Counted from the stretch's first letter, positions 1 through 11,402 are shown. The stretch is 64,000 nucleotides of DNA from Heterohyrax brucei (GCA_028571685.1 CM053142.1:65559296-65623295), one strand, 5' to 3'. The notes: a model not told the origin generated them from the sequence alone. A program made the numbers and translations.

Positions 1-371
1 ACTTGTGAATGTGAAAGATTGAAGAGAGAGGTACAATGACAGGTTAATGGTAACTAATTACCTTTGGGTAGTGAGATTATCTAGAGATTTTTTTTTTTAT
101 TTCCTGGGTTTTCTAAAGCTTCTACCACAAGCATGTTTTGGCTTTGTAATTTCAAGGAAAGGAAATAAATACTACTCTTTTAAATCAGAATCAATAAATA
201 AAGATTGTATAGGTAAAAAGAATTATGGCTAAAACTCTGAAGAACAGTCTTGCTTGCTTATGATGGCAATAGTGAGGCCAACACATCCGGGGGTGAGAAG
301 ATGAAAGATGATAGTGAGAAAGAAGAGAAGTTACCTGGTTGGGTTTCTTCACCTTATTTCCCTTTTGTCCT

Positions 372-925
372 TGTTGGGATTGACTTGTGTCCCCCCCAAA
401 AATATATGCAGTAATTTGGCTGGGCCAGGATTCCCTGTATTCTGCAATTGCTGTCCATTTTGTGATTTTCTTATGCTGTAAATCTTAATCTCTGCCTGTG
501 ATCTGCCATAATCTGCCAGCGCAGATTATGTTAGAGAGGACTAGGGTGGGACTGTAAATTCCTTCCTCAGGTCACCTCCCTACTTCATGGAGTTTCCCTG
601 GAGTGTGGCTTGCACCACCCTTTGTCCTTCTATCTTACAAGAGAGAAAATGAAAGGGAAGCAAGCAGAAAATCGGGAACCTTACACCGTCAAGAAAGCAG
701 CTCCAGGAGAAGAGTGTGTCCTTCAGACCTGAGGTTCCTGCACCAAGATGCTCCTTGAACTATGACTGACACAATGCAAATACTTTCCTCCAAAGCCAAC
801 AAGTGGGAAAGCCTTCCCCTGGAGCAGATACCCTGAGTTCAGATTTGTAGGCTACTTAACAGTGTAAGAGTAAAGCCATCCACTTTGTGGTATTTCTATT
901 AGGGCAGCACTAGTTGACTAAAACA
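372..925 (+). mobile_element. Solo LTR, MaLR/MLT1-like (ERVL-MaLR)
   Basis: The element begins TG (tgttgggattgacttgtgtc) and ends CA (gactaaaaca), about 554 bp. Near its 3' end it has the phrase typical of MST/MLT-type LTRs ('catccactttgtggtatttc', then 'gcagcactagttgactaa'). Flanking pentamers are gtcct and gccct, which fits a 5-bp target-site duplication with one later change. No internal retroviral region is present. Confidence 0.65.
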
Positions 926-956
926 GCCCTGTTTACCTGTCCCCTATGCTGCTTCT

Positions 957-1109
957 GGAAACTCTGGTGGCTTAGTGGTTGAGAGGTACAGCGGTTAACC
1001 AAACAGGGTGGCGGGTGGTCTTTAGAAACCCTATGGGGCAGTTCTACTCTGTCCTATAGGTTCATTATGAGTCGGAATTCACTCAAAGGCAATGGGTTTG
1101 TTTTTTTCT
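957..1109 (+). repeat. AfroSINE
   Basis: The tRNA-derived head (ggaaactctggtggcttagtg) is followed by the body 'ccctatggggcagttctact' and the tail 'atgagtcggaatt...caatgggtttg' with a T-rich end. It lies 31 bp after the solo LTR. Confidence 0.85.
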
Positions 1110-1235
1110 TTTCTTTGTTATTATTATTTTTCTGTTTTGTGCTGTCCCTTTGACCTAGAAACTCTTGCCTGACACCCAGGTCGAAGAGTCTCCAATGCCC
1201 GTTTGCCAGTCCTGTACACTGGAGAATTCTTTTTT

Positions 1236-2345
1236 GAAAAACAATGTTTTATTGTATTTTTGGTGAAAGTTTACACAGCAAATTAGGTTCTTGTCTAACA
1301 ATCTCTAGACACATTGATTCGGTGACATTGGACACACTCTTCATAATATATCAACCCTCTCTTTATTTCCATTTCAGTTCTGTTTCCATTAATCTAGCTA
1401 GCTTCCCTGTCTCCCCTAGCCTTCTCATCTTTGGTCTAGGTTAAATGTTAACCATTTGGTTTCATGTAGACAATTATTTTGAGGAGCATAGTACTAACAG
1501 GAAATATTATTTATTTTATGGACAAATCTGCCATTTGGCTAAAAGGTGTCTCTGCTCCAAGTTTAAAAATTATCTGAAGGCAATAGTCTCAGCGGTTCCT
1601 CTAGTCTCTAAAGAGTCTTTTCTTTTGTTCAGAAATTTCAGTTACATTCTACATTTTCCTTAGTCTATCCCGGATCATCTATTTGGTCTCTGATTGAAAC
1701 GGTTGGCAGTGATAGCTGGACACCATCTAGTTCTTCTGGTCTCAAGGTAGCTGGTGATAGTGTTCATGTAGACTACTGCTTCTATAGATTAGTTTCTTCT
1801 TTGAGTCTTTGGTTTCCTTCTTTCTCTTTGGCTCCAGACAAGTAGAAAACAATAGCCGCAACTCAGAGGGCTGTTTACAGGCTTTTAAGATCCCAGATGC
1901 TACTCACTAAACTAATGCATAATACTGTCTTAATGGACTGTGAAAACCAAATCCACTGCTGTTCAGTCAATTCCGACTCATAGCAACCCTATAGGACTGA
2001 GTAGAACTGCTCCACAGAGTTTTAGGAGCACCTGGTGGATTTGAACGGCTGACCTTTCAGTTAGCGGCTGTAGCACTTAACCACTATGCTACCAGAGTTT
2101 CGCCTTTATGGACTATATGACGCCGTTTGACTGAGTTGTCCTTGAGACTATGGTCTGAAGCCCTCAGACTCAGTGAACCAATCCTGTGAGGTGTTCGGTT
2201 GTGTCTAAGAAGTATCTGGAGCACTCGAGATAACTCACTGCCTTTGGCACGTTCCCAGAGGGCCTTCTTGGGGATCAGGTACTGAGGTATACGAGTTGAT
2301 AGTAGCATTTGAAGTTTCTCTTTACAGACTTTACTTTCTAAGCAA
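1236..2345 (-). mobile_element. L1 3' UTR fragment (afrotherian L1)
   Basis: Read on the minus strand this ends in a short A-rich tail after 'aaactttcaccaaaaatac', the 3' tip seen in other L1 copies here. It shares the block around 'cccagatgctactcactaaa' with the copies at 8.3-9.1 kb and 61.9-63 kb. No ORF2 sequence remains, so it is 5'-truncated. An AfroSINE is inserted at about 1940-2103. Confidence 0.7.
1940..2103 (-). repeat. AfroSINE inserted in L1 3' UTR
   Basis: This is a complete short-form AfroSINE in reverse orientation. It is flanked by an 11-bp target-site duplication, cttaatggact at 1929-1939 and ctttatggact at 2104-2114, with one mismatch. Confidence 0.88.
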
Positions 2346-2395
2346 GATCTCAAATGAAGGATAAAGTAAGAATTTCAGGCTGAATAAGAGCAGAA

Positions 2396-2610
2396 TTTCT
2401 CAGTCTCAGCACCATGCAATTTCAGGCTAGATAACACTGTTGTAGGAGGCTACCCTGTGTAGTATAGGATGTTTAGTTGCATCTCTGGCCTCTACCCACT
2501 AGATGATAATAGCACAACCCCTTCCTCAATGTTGTGACAACCAAAAATATTTCCAGACATTCAAATGTCCCCTGGGAGTCACTATCAACTTTGGTTGAGA
2601 GCCAGTGCCT
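2396..2610 (-). mobile_element. MER20-like hAT-Charlie MITE
   Basis: The phrases 'aggatgtttagttgcatctc', 'ctggcctctacccactagat' and 'gtgacaaccaaaaatatttc' follow the order of MER20, a non-autonomous hAT element shared by placental mammals. The copy is diverged and its terminal repeats are worn. The name is from memory. Confidence 0.6.
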
Positions 2611-2650
2611 TAGAAGCAATTACTTCTTTCACCTACCCAAAAGAATAACC

Positions 2651-2823
2651 AGTAACCAGTTGCTGGTAGCCTCATGTGTCTCAGAGGTGAACTGCTCCAT
2701 GGAGTTTTCAATGGCTGTGACCTTAAGGAAGCTGTCCACTAGGTCTTGCATCTGAAGTGTCTTTGGGTGGATTTGAATTGCTAGCTTTTCAGTTAGTAGC
2801 AAAGTTTAACCATTTTTCCCACC
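2651..2823 (-). repeat. AfroSINE, long form, diverged
   Basis: A reverse-oriented SINE keeps 'ggctgtgaccttaaggaagc' and 'gggtggatttgaattgctag', features of the longer subtype. It directly abuts the 3' end of the RTE LINE that follows. Confidence 0.65.
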
Positions 2824-2972
2824 CATTGTCATTGTTGTTAGATGTGGCTGAGTTGGTTCTGACTCAGAGAGATCCTGTATACAATAGAACGAAACACTGC
2901 CCATTTCTGGGCCATCCTCACAAACACTGCTGTGTTTAAGGCCGTCATTGCAGCTACCACGTCAATCTGTGT

Positions 2973-3454
2973 TGTTACGGACTGAATTGTGCCCCTTCCC
3001 CTACAGAAAATGTGTGTGTCAATTTGGCTGGCCCATGATCCCTAGTACTGTGTGATTTTTCTCATGTATTATATATCCTGATTGTATGATATTAGTGAGG
3101 GAATATGAGCAGTAGTTTTGTTAGTGAAGTAGGACTCCATCTACGAGCTTAGATTGTGTTTTGAGGCAATCCCTTGGAATATAAAAGAGAGGGAAGCAAG
3201 CAGGAAGTTGGAGGACCTTATACCACCAGGAAAGAAGCATTTGGAGCAGAGCATATCCTTTGGACTCAGGGTCCCTGCACCTGAAGGTAAAGCTCTCAGT
3301 TCAAGGGAAGATTGACGAGGAGCTTCCTCCAGAGCCAAGAGAGAAAGCCTTCCCTGGAGCTGACACCCTGAACTTGGACTTTTAGCCTACTTTTCTATGT
3401 TAAAGACATCCACTTGTGGTATTTCTGTTACAGTGGCACTAGATGACTAAGACG
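2973..3454 (+). mobile_element. Solo MaLR-like LTR inside the RTE LINE
   Basis: This is the same LTR family as 372-925. It shares 'gactgaattgtgcccc'-type starts, a shared 'agggaagcaagcagga' segment and the end 'ggcactagatgactaaga'. RTE sequence resumes on both sides, so it inserted after the LINE. I could not define a convincing 5-bp duplication. Confidence 0.65.
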
Positions 3455-3789
3455 CATCTTTTCAAGGATCTTCCTCTTTTTTCACTGACCTTATCAAGCA
3501 TGATTTTCTTCTTCAGGGAGTGGACACTCCTGATAACATGTCCACAGTATATGAGACAGTCTTGCCATCCTTGTTTCTAAGGCACACTCTGGCCATACTT
3601 CTTTGAAGACAGATTTGTTCATTCTTCTGGAAGTTCATGGTGTGTTCAATACTCTTTATCAACCTCTTAATTTCAAGGCATCAGGTTTTCTTCGGTCTTC
3701 CTTATTCATTGTGTGCTTTCTCGTGCATACGAGACAACTGGAGATATCATGGCTTGAGTCAGGACACCTTAGTCCTCAAAATAACCCCT

Positions 3790-4272
3790 TGCTTTTTAAA
3801 ACTTTATTTCTGTCTCTCACTTTTATTGTATCTTAGATGAAGGTTTACAGACCAAACTAGTTTCTCATTAAACAGTTAATACACATAGTGACTGTGACAT
3901 TGTTTGCCAGCTCCACAAGGCAGCCCCCTTCCCTTCTCAACCTTGGGTACCACTCTACCAGCTTTCCTGTCTTTTCTTGCATTGTTGTCGTTGCTCCTGG
4001 CCTAGTGTATGCATTCAGCCTCTTTTCTGTTGTATGGGCCTGTCTAATCTCTGAGACGTGAATCTCAAGAGTGACCTCATCACTGAGCTGTACGGGTGTT
4101 CGGGGGTCAAACTCCTGAGCCTTACTCCAGTCTCCGTCAGACCGGTAAGTCTGGTTTTCTTTTCTGTGAGTTAGAATTTTGTTCTACATTTTTCAGCAGC
4201 TCTATCCGGTACCCTGTACTGTGTGATCCTGTCAGAGCAGTCAGTGGTTGTAATGGGGTGCTGGAGGCTGTC
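3790..4272 (-). mobile_element. L1 3' tail inserted in RTE LINE
   Basis: On the minus strand it ends with 'aaccttcatctaagatacaa' and an A-rich tail, the afrotherian L1 3' tip. It shares 'gtctccgtcagaccggtaag' with the L1 3' UTR near 8.72 kb. RTE sequence flanks both ends. Confidence 0.7.
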
Positions 4273-4370
4273 AACAACACTTTAAAGAGTTTTTTCCCAG
4301 CTGATTTGGCCAGTGCAAAGCATTGTTTGATTTGTTGACTGTTGCTTCCATGGGTGTTGATTTTCGATTT

Positions 4371-4421
4371 TTTTTTAAATTTTTTATTTAACGTGACTGA
4401 GTGAAAATGTACATTCCCGTA
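4371..4421 (-). mobile_element. Micro L1-tail insertion (about 50 bp)
   Basis: A T-rich run and L1 3' tip-like bases interrupt the RTE. The interrupted target is duplicated on both sides: ttgattttcgattt (4357-4370) and ttgattttagattt (4422-4435), 14 bp with one mismatch. Confidence 0.6.
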
Positions 4422-5079
4422 TTGATTTTAGATTTAAGTAAAATGAGATATTTGACAACTTCAGTATTTTCTTCATTTATCATGATGTTACTTATTGGTC
4501 CAGTTATGAGGATTTTGGTTTTCTTTATGCTGAAGTGTAATCCATATTGAAGGCCATAGTCTTTGGTCTTTACCACTGAGTGCTTCAAGCCCTCTTAACT
4601 TTCAGCAAGCAAGGTTATGTTATTTGCATATCACAGGTAGTTAAAGGATCTTCCTCCAATCCTGATGCCATATTTATAGTATTTATATAATTCAGTTTCT
4701 CAGATCATTTGTTCAGCATAGAGATTGAATAAGTATAGTGAAGGAACACAGTCCTGATGCATACCTTTCCTGATTTTAAGCTGTGTAGTATCTCCTTGTT
4801 CTGTTCAAATAACCGTGTCTTAATCTAGGTACCAGTTGCTCATGAGCATAACTAAATGTTCTGGAACTCTCATTCTTCACAATGCTATCCATAATTTGTT
4901 ACCATCCATATAGTCAAATGCCTATGTTTAGTCAATAAAATGTAAGTAAACATTTTTCTGGTATTCCTGACTTTCAGATAAGATCCATAAGACATCAGCA
5001 AGAATATCCTTCACTCTACATCCTCTTCTGAATCTGGCTTGAATTTTTAGCAGTTCTACTGATGTATTGCTGCAACTGT

Positions 5080-5337
5080 TTTTTTTTTTTATTGTGATTA
5101 AGTGCAAGTATGCAATCCAAATCAATTTTGCATGCCCACCTATCAACAGTTCCGTCCGCTGTCCTCACTAAGTGACAGCATAATCCTTCTTTTCACTGTG
5201 TACTTCTAGTATCTTCTTAATGAACCCCTCCTCTCTACTCTCTTTTCTCCCATCTAGAATGAAACCAGTAGGACAGCCTCCTATAAATGTATAGAACCAT
5301 AAAGTACACGCACCATGTGGTCACACTGTGTTCTTCT
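5080..5337 (-). mobile_element. L1 3' tail inserted in RTE reverse-transcriptase region
   Basis: The segment starts with a T run and 'attgtgattaagtgcaagta', the 3' tip also seen at 43.63 kb, and continues through 'gtacacgcaccatgtggtca'. RTE sequence ('gctgcaactg' before, 'aaatgattttcagc' after) flanks it. Confidence 0.75.
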
Positions 5338-7052
5338 TAAATGATTTTCAGCACAATTTTACTTGCATGTGACACCAACAATATTATTTGATAATTTCTG
5401 CATTCTAATGAATCATCTTTTTTTGAGTGATCACAGATGCAGATCTCTTCCAATAGACTGTCCAGCTAGCAGTCATCAGAATTTCTTGGTATAGATGAGT
5501 GAACACCTCCAGTGCTGCATCTATTTGTTGAAAAAACTCCATTGATAATCTGTCAATCCCTGGATCCTTGTTTTTTGTGTATGCCTTCAGTGCAGCTTGG
5601 ACTTCTTCCTTCCATACCAGTGGCGCTTGATTGTATGCTACATCCTGAAATAGTTGAATGTTGACCAATTCTTTTTGGTATGGAAACTGTGTATTCCTTC
5701 ATCTTCTTTTGATGTTTCTTGTGCTGTTAAATATTTGTCTGTAGAATATTCCAAAATTGCAACTTGAGGCTTGAATTTTTTCTTCAGTTCTTTTAACTTG
5801 AGAAATGTCAAGCATGTTCTTCCTGTTTGGTTTTCTAACTCCAGGCCTTTGCGCTTTTCACTGTAATACTTCCTTTTCTTCTGTTGCATTTTGAAATCTT
5901 CTCTTCAGGTCTTCTGCTTCATCATTTATTCCTTTTGCTTGAGCTACTCTAACTTCAAGTTTCAGAGTCTTGTCTGATGTCCATTTTGGTCTTTCATTTC
6001 CTTTCTGTCTGTTTAGTGACCTTTTCCTTCCTCCCCTTATGATGTCCTTGATGTCGTTGACAGCTTGTCGGATCTTCAGCTGTTAGTGTTCAATGAGTCC
6101 GTTCTGTTCTTAAGATAGTCCCTAAATTCAGGTGGAATATACTCAAGGTTGTACTTTGGCTCTCATAAACTTACTTTAAATTTCTTCAGCTTCAACTTGA
6201 ACATGTGTACAAGCAATTGATGGTCTCTTTCACAACTGGCCCCTGGCTTTTATCTGACTAGTGATACTGAGCTTTTCCATTGTCTCTTTCCACAGATGTA
6301 GTCGATGTGATTCCTGTATTTTCCACCTGGTGATGTCCACATGTATGGTCATCATTTATGTTGTTGAAGAAAGGTATTTCTAATAAAATGATTGATCTTG
6401 CAAATTCTATCATGCGATCTCAGGCATCATTTCTAATACTGAAGCCATATTTTCCAGCTATAGACCTTTCTTTTTGTCTTCAACTTTTACATTCCAATCA
6501 CCAATAATTGTCAATTCATGTTTGATCAATTTCAGACTGCAGATATTGGTAAAAATCTTTAGTTTCCTTATCTTATCATTAGTAGTTGGTGCATAAATTT
6601 AAATACTAGTTGCACTAACTAATCTTCCTTGCAGGTGTATATATATAACCCTTTTACTGACAGTGTTATACTTCAGAATAGATCTTGAAATGTTCTTTTT
6701 GACAACGAATGTGACACCGTTCCTTTTGAATTTGTCATGCCAGGCATAGCTGGCCATATGTTTGCCTGATTCAAAACGATCAACATCAATTCACATCAGT
6801 TCACTAATGCTGGGATACTGATTTTTATGACTACCATTTCATTTTTGACTACTTCCAATTTAACTAGATTCATACTTTGTATCCTCCACATTTCTATAAA
6901 TGTTTGTCGATGTCTCCTTTCATTTTTGTGTTATGTCACACCAACAAATGGGGGTCACAGCAGTTAGACTCCATCCATGTCATCAAAGTTAACTCTACTT
7001 TGAAGAAGCAGCTCTTCCCTAGCCCTCTTTTGAGTGCCTTCCAACCTGAGGG

Positions 7053-7209
7053 AAACACTGATGGCCTAGTGGTTAAGAGCTAGGGTTGCTAACCAAAGGA
7101 TTGGTAATTTGAATCCTCCAGCTGTTCCTTGGAAACCCTATGGCACAGTTCTACTCTGTCCTATGGGTTTGCTATGAGTCAGAATCAACTCAACAACTTT
7201 TTGTTCCCC
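7053..7209 (+). repeat. AfroSINE with perfect 12-bp target duplication
   Basis: The SINE interrupts the 5' part of the RTE LINE. The target ccaacctgaggg is repeated exactly at 7041-7052 and 7210-7221. Confidence 0.9.
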
Positions 7210-7450
7210 CCAACCTGAGGGGCTTACCTTCCAGCACAGTGTTAAACAATGCTCTGGCCAATTTTTAGATGTCTGGCCAGGTCCCCCTTCCTCATCTGTC
7301 TTAGTGTGGAAGCTCCACTGAACTCTGTCCATTATGAGTGACCCTGCTGGTATTTGAAATACTGGTGGCAGAGCTTCCAGTATCACAGCAACGTGCAAGC
7401 CACTACAATGTGACAGATCGACAGGTGCATGGTGGATGCCATTCATAGGG

Positions 7451-8329
7451 CCCCCCAGTTTAGCACTACTTATGACTGTAGCAGAAAACTTGGGAGGCAG
7501 GGTTCTATTAAATGTACCAAGTGCTAATTTCTACCCTGGGATGTTAGAATGACACCAAGTCTAAGATTGAATTTCCCCACATGAGAATGTGACATTCTAT
7601 GCTCTTCTCCAAGCAGAAGGGAGAGGTAGTATCCTGTCATCCTTGGAGTTATTGGTGGCCCTGCCTCATGACAAGATACACCTAGCCTGTTGGATAAGAA
7701 ATGCTCCATTAGAACTGGACGAGAGAGGTCTTGCCTCTTCTGTAAAAATATCTAATAATTATTCATTAATATTTATCCTAAGCAGTTAAAGGGATTGTTC
7801 CTTGTCCCTCCTCTACCTGCTCAATAGCCTAAGGTTCCCAAATGGCTGCAGATACCAATTTCTCTTCTTTCTTGCAGAAAAACCTCAATAAGAATGCTCA
7901 GAAGAATGAAATATTTGGGTTACTTAATTCTTAACTGAGTATCAAACTCTTTTTAAGGGGGTGTTTCAAGTTTTGTAATTTTAAAAAGTGTAAGTTTATT
8001 CCTCAATGAACACCTTTAATTTTTTCAGATTGTTTCACAGGATTTTGTGTGTGTCAGAATTTTCATTTGGGGCATCATTTCCTAATATGCGAATGATAGC
8101 AGAATACAGTGCAGACTTTTTGACTGAGTATGAAGAGGTGCTGGAGTATCTCTGAGATCTTTTTTTTTTTTCCTTTTTCACAACAGAAGTTTAACATTCA
8201 ACTGCCTCTTTTGCCATGAGACCAGAAGAACTGGAAAGTCCCCAGCTACCACTGCCTAACTTTTTAAAAATATGTGATATATCGTGATATATCCTTTCAA
8301 GTGCATCATTCAACCTTATTTGTGAGAGT
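7451..8329. other. Unassigned sequence
   Basis: I recognise no gene or repeat here. A T-run lies at 8160-8171 and a short AT palindrome near 8273-8295 (gatatatcgtgatatatc). Open frames present are short and look like chance. Confidence 0.5.
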
Positions 8330-10050
8330 TTCTTTTTAATTATATTGTGCTTTAGGTGAAAATTTGCAGCTCAATTTAGTTTCTCATGCAAAAATTTTTG
8401 TGTCACATATTTTTCTGTGACGTTAGTTGCAATTCCTACGATGTGACAGCATGCTCCCCCTTTCTATCTTGGATTCCCTGTGTCCATCCATTCATCTAGT
8501 TTTCCTGTCCCTTCCTACTTTTTCATCTTGCTTTTGGTCAAGAGTTGCTCATTTGGTTTCTTACGTTTGATCGAACTAAGCAGCCTGTTTCTCATGTATG
8601 TTGTTGTCTGTTTTATAGATCTGTTTACTTTTGGTCTGAAAAGTGAGGTTTGAGAGTGTCTTGAATTTTGAATTACCAGGGTGTCTGAGGGCCATAGTCT
8701 CCTAGCTTTCGCTAGTTTCTGTCAGACCGGCAAGTATGCGCCTTTTTTTTTTTTTGAGTTTTGTCCTACATTTTTCTGTAGCTCTGTCTGGGACTCTACT
8801 GTGTTCTCTTTCAGAGAAGCTGGTAGTGGTAACTAGTTGTCATGCAGTTCTTCTGGGCTTAGGCTGATAGAAGCTGTGGTTCATGTAGTCCATTAATCCT
8901 TAGGGTTAATATTTTCCTTGTGTCTTTCTTTTCCTTCATTCTCCTTTGCTCCAGATGGGATAGGACTAATAGATGTATCTTAGGTGACCACTTGAAAGCT
9001 TTGAAAACCTCAGATGCTGTTCACCACAGTAGGAAGTAGAATGTTTCTTTTATGAACTGTGTTATGCCAGTTGACCTAGATGTCCTCTGAGACTATGGCT
9101 GTTAGCCTTTAGCCCCAGTAATTTAGCCCTTAAGTTGTTTGGATGTGTTCTGAAAGTTTCTAGGACTTTGTCTTGGTCAAGCTGTACTGATTTCCCCCGT
9201 ATTGTCTGTTGTCTTTCCCTTCACCAAAGTTGACACTTGTCTGCCTTCTAGTTAGTGATTCCCTCCCCACCTTCATAACCATAAAAGAATGTTTTTTCTT
9301 TAGTTTTTGTAATAGTGGCCTCATACATTATTTGTCCTTTTGTGATTGACTTGTTTTACTCAGCATAACACCCTACAAATTCATTCATGTTGTGAAGTAC
9401 TTCAAGGATTCATCATTGCTCTTTATTCCTGTATAGTATTCCATTGTATGAGTGTACTACGGTTTGTCCATCCATTTAACTATTGATGGCCACATGGATT
9501 GTTTCTGTCTCTTCACTACTGTGAATTGTGCTACAGTGAACATAGATGTGCATATGTCTATTCATGTGACAACTCTTATTTCTCTAGAATATATTCCTAG
9601 GAGTGGATCATGTGGATTCCTATTTCTATCTCTTTATAAGGAGGTGCCATATGGTTTTCCATAGTGGTTGCACTATTTTACGCTCCCACCAGCAGCATAT
9701 AAGAGTTCCAGTCTCTCTGCAATCTCTCCAACATTTATTATTTTGTTTTGTTTTTTTAATTAGTGCCAGTAATACTGGTGTAAGATTATATTTCATTGTA
9801 GTTTTGATTTGCATTTCTCTAATGGCAAATGATTGTGAGCCTTTTTTCATGTATCTGTTAGCTACATGAATGTCTTCTTTGGTAAAGTTTCTGTTCATAT
9901 CCATTGTTCATTTTTAAATTTGATTATTTGTCTTTTGTTGAGATGTTGAAGAACTCTGTACATTTTAGAGATTAGGCACCTGTCAGATATGTCATAGACA
10001 ATTTTTTTCCCACTCGGTAGGTTCTCTCATGGCACTTGGCTTGGCAGGTT
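8330..10050 (-). mobile_element. L1, 5'-truncated: ORF2 C-terminus and 3' UTR
   Basis: Minus-strand translation at 9626-9904 gives the L1 ORF2 C-terminal region with '[19 protein letters not shown]' and '[16 protein letters not shown]'. Lower coordinates hold the roughly 1-kb 3' UTR, ending in the tip 'aattttcacctaaagcacaa'. The 5' end is lost near 10050. Stops and a mutated frame show it is inactive. Confidence 0.85.
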
Positions 10051-10084
10051 TTCTCTTTACTCCATTATTGAACATTTGGATCAA

Positions 10085-10611
10085 TGATTCTATAGAAGAA
10101 TCCTAATTAAAAGGAGGAAATGTGGAAGATAATGGTCAGATTCTCAATGGAATAAGGACTTTCTGGAATCATCAGGGTTAAATGAACCACTGAAACTATT
10201 ACCTTGAGATAATCTTTACGTTTAAACCTTAAACCCAGAAGGAATCATCAGCGTTAAATGAACCACTGAAACTATTACCTTGAGATAATCTTTACGTTTA
10301 AACCTTAAACCCAGAGTATCCCCTGATGCCTTCTTTAACCCCAAAAGTAGCTGATCTTATTTAGAAAAGGTCACCTGCTTTGAGTATTGTGCTCTTTTAG
10401 AGAATTGCCTACATGAGATGAAAAGACAATGCCAACTGGAAAGTTGGATAGCAATTTCAGACAGTGGTGAGTTGAAGATAATGATGATAGAATAATTTGG
10501 AAATGGATAGTGAGGATAACAGGTAAAGAATATAACCAGTGTCACTGAGTTTTACACAGGGAAATTGTTGAACTAGTATACCTTTGGCTGTGTATGTTTT
10601 CAGAAAAAAAA
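10085..10611 (+). mobile_element. L1-family 3' UTR with A-tail, carrying a tandem duplication
   Basis: The segment ends in 'ggctgtgtatgttttcag' plus ten A residues at 10602-10611, which marks a retrotransposed 3' end on the plus strand. The assignment to an L1 3' UTR is from remembered elephant repeats and is moderate. Confidence 0.5.
10165..10316 (+). repeat. 76-bp perfect-length tandem duplication
   Basis: Unit 1 (10165-10240) and unit 2 (10241-10316) are identical except for a G/C difference in 'catcagggtt' versus 'catcagcgtt' and the last base. The near-identity implies a much younger event than the element around it. Confidence 0.95.
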
Positions 10612-10699
10612 AATGAAGGAGAAGAAAAAGAAGTGCCACACTGCATAATCTGTTATCACTGTTTTCTTGGCATTTTTGGCTCTTTCTCTTGAGGCTCAA

Positions 10700-10805
10700 G
10701 AAAGGAGGGAAAGCAGTAATTCTTTTATTATTATGTAGTGTTCCTTTGTATGAATGTACTACCTTTTGTCTAGTTATTCATCTGTTGATGGCCACACACT
10801 CACAA
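10700..10805 (-). mobile_element. Short L1 ORF2 fragment
   Basis: The stretch 'gtgttcctttgtatgaatgt' to 'catctgttgatggccaca' matches the antisense ORF2 C-terminal motif also present at 9.43 kb and 63.37 kb. Confidence 0.5.
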
Positions 10806-10869
10806 ATTTGTAAAATGAGGTAGCAGTGGTCATCGTCCACGTTCGGAGCTGTCTTGCTTAACCTCAGGT

Positions 10870-10977
10870 ACCTGATGATAGACGTAGGTAACAGCGGGAG
10901 AGCCTGGTTTCTGGGCCTCTGCTACCTGATGATAAACACAGATAATAGCAGGAAAGCCTGGCTTCTTGGCTGAACCG
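10870..10977 (+). repeat. Imperfect 54-bp tandem repeat, two units
   Basis: Two consecutive units begin acctgatgata (10870 and 10924) and share 'agcctggtttct'/'agcctggcttct'. They differ at about a quarter of positions, so the duplication is old. Confidence 0.6.
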
Positions 10978-11234
10978 TTTAAAGGACCTGAATGCTCAGT
11001 CATAGAAAGAATGGGAAATCACAAGAGACTCACCCTCCAAATATGGTAGAGGCAATTCTCTTACATTTTAGTAGCATCTCTGAAGAGCTCCCTGGTTGTG
11101 CACTGAGGCAGCCAGAATTTCTTCCATTCAGTGCCAGAGTTCTGTCCAGTTCCTGTAGCCTGGGACACTCCAAGAGCCCTCAAACTATCTCCCTGCATAC
11201 ACTCTTGCCTTTTCCAGTCACTTTACAGAAGACA

Positions 11235-11402
11235 GAAACCCTAGTGGCATAGCGGTTAAGTGCTACTGTTGCTAACCAAAGGTTCAGCAGTTCAAATGCA
11301 CCCAGCACTCCTTGGAAACTCTCTGGAGGCAGTTCTACTCTGTTTGTAGGGGCACTGTGAGTTGGAATTAACTTAACAGCTATTGGTTTGGTTTTCATTT
11401 TA
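11235..11402 (+). repeat. AfroSINE
   Basis: It runs from 'gaaaccctagtggcatagcg' through 'ctccttggaaactctctgga' to 'aacagctattggtttggttt', a complete short-form element. Confidence 0.88.

Larger units (their letters stand above)
2824..7450 (-). mobile_element. RTE-type LINE (RTE1_LA-like), decayed, with five nested insertions
   Basis: Minus-strand fragments match the RTE/BovB-class polyprotein. The endonuclease side lies at about 5.9-7 kb, then the reverse transcriptase with 'KNKDPGIDRLSMEFFQQ' (5405-5668) and 'FRRGCRV...NVYLHFID' (4928-5146). The 3' end shares the AfroSINE-type tail 'gagttggttctgactc' near 2850. Subtracting insertions leaves about 3.2 kb, near full length for the family. Stops and frameshifts in every domain show it is dead. 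Insertions are an LTR (2973-3454), L1 tails (3790-4272, 4371-4421, 5080-5337) and an AfroSINE (7053-7209). Confidence 0.85.

Noticed and set aside
2973-3454. The two MaLR-like LTRs as ends of one provirus
   Set aside because: The second lies inside an RTE LINE, and the intervening sequence is L1, MER20 and SINE, with no gag or pol remnants.
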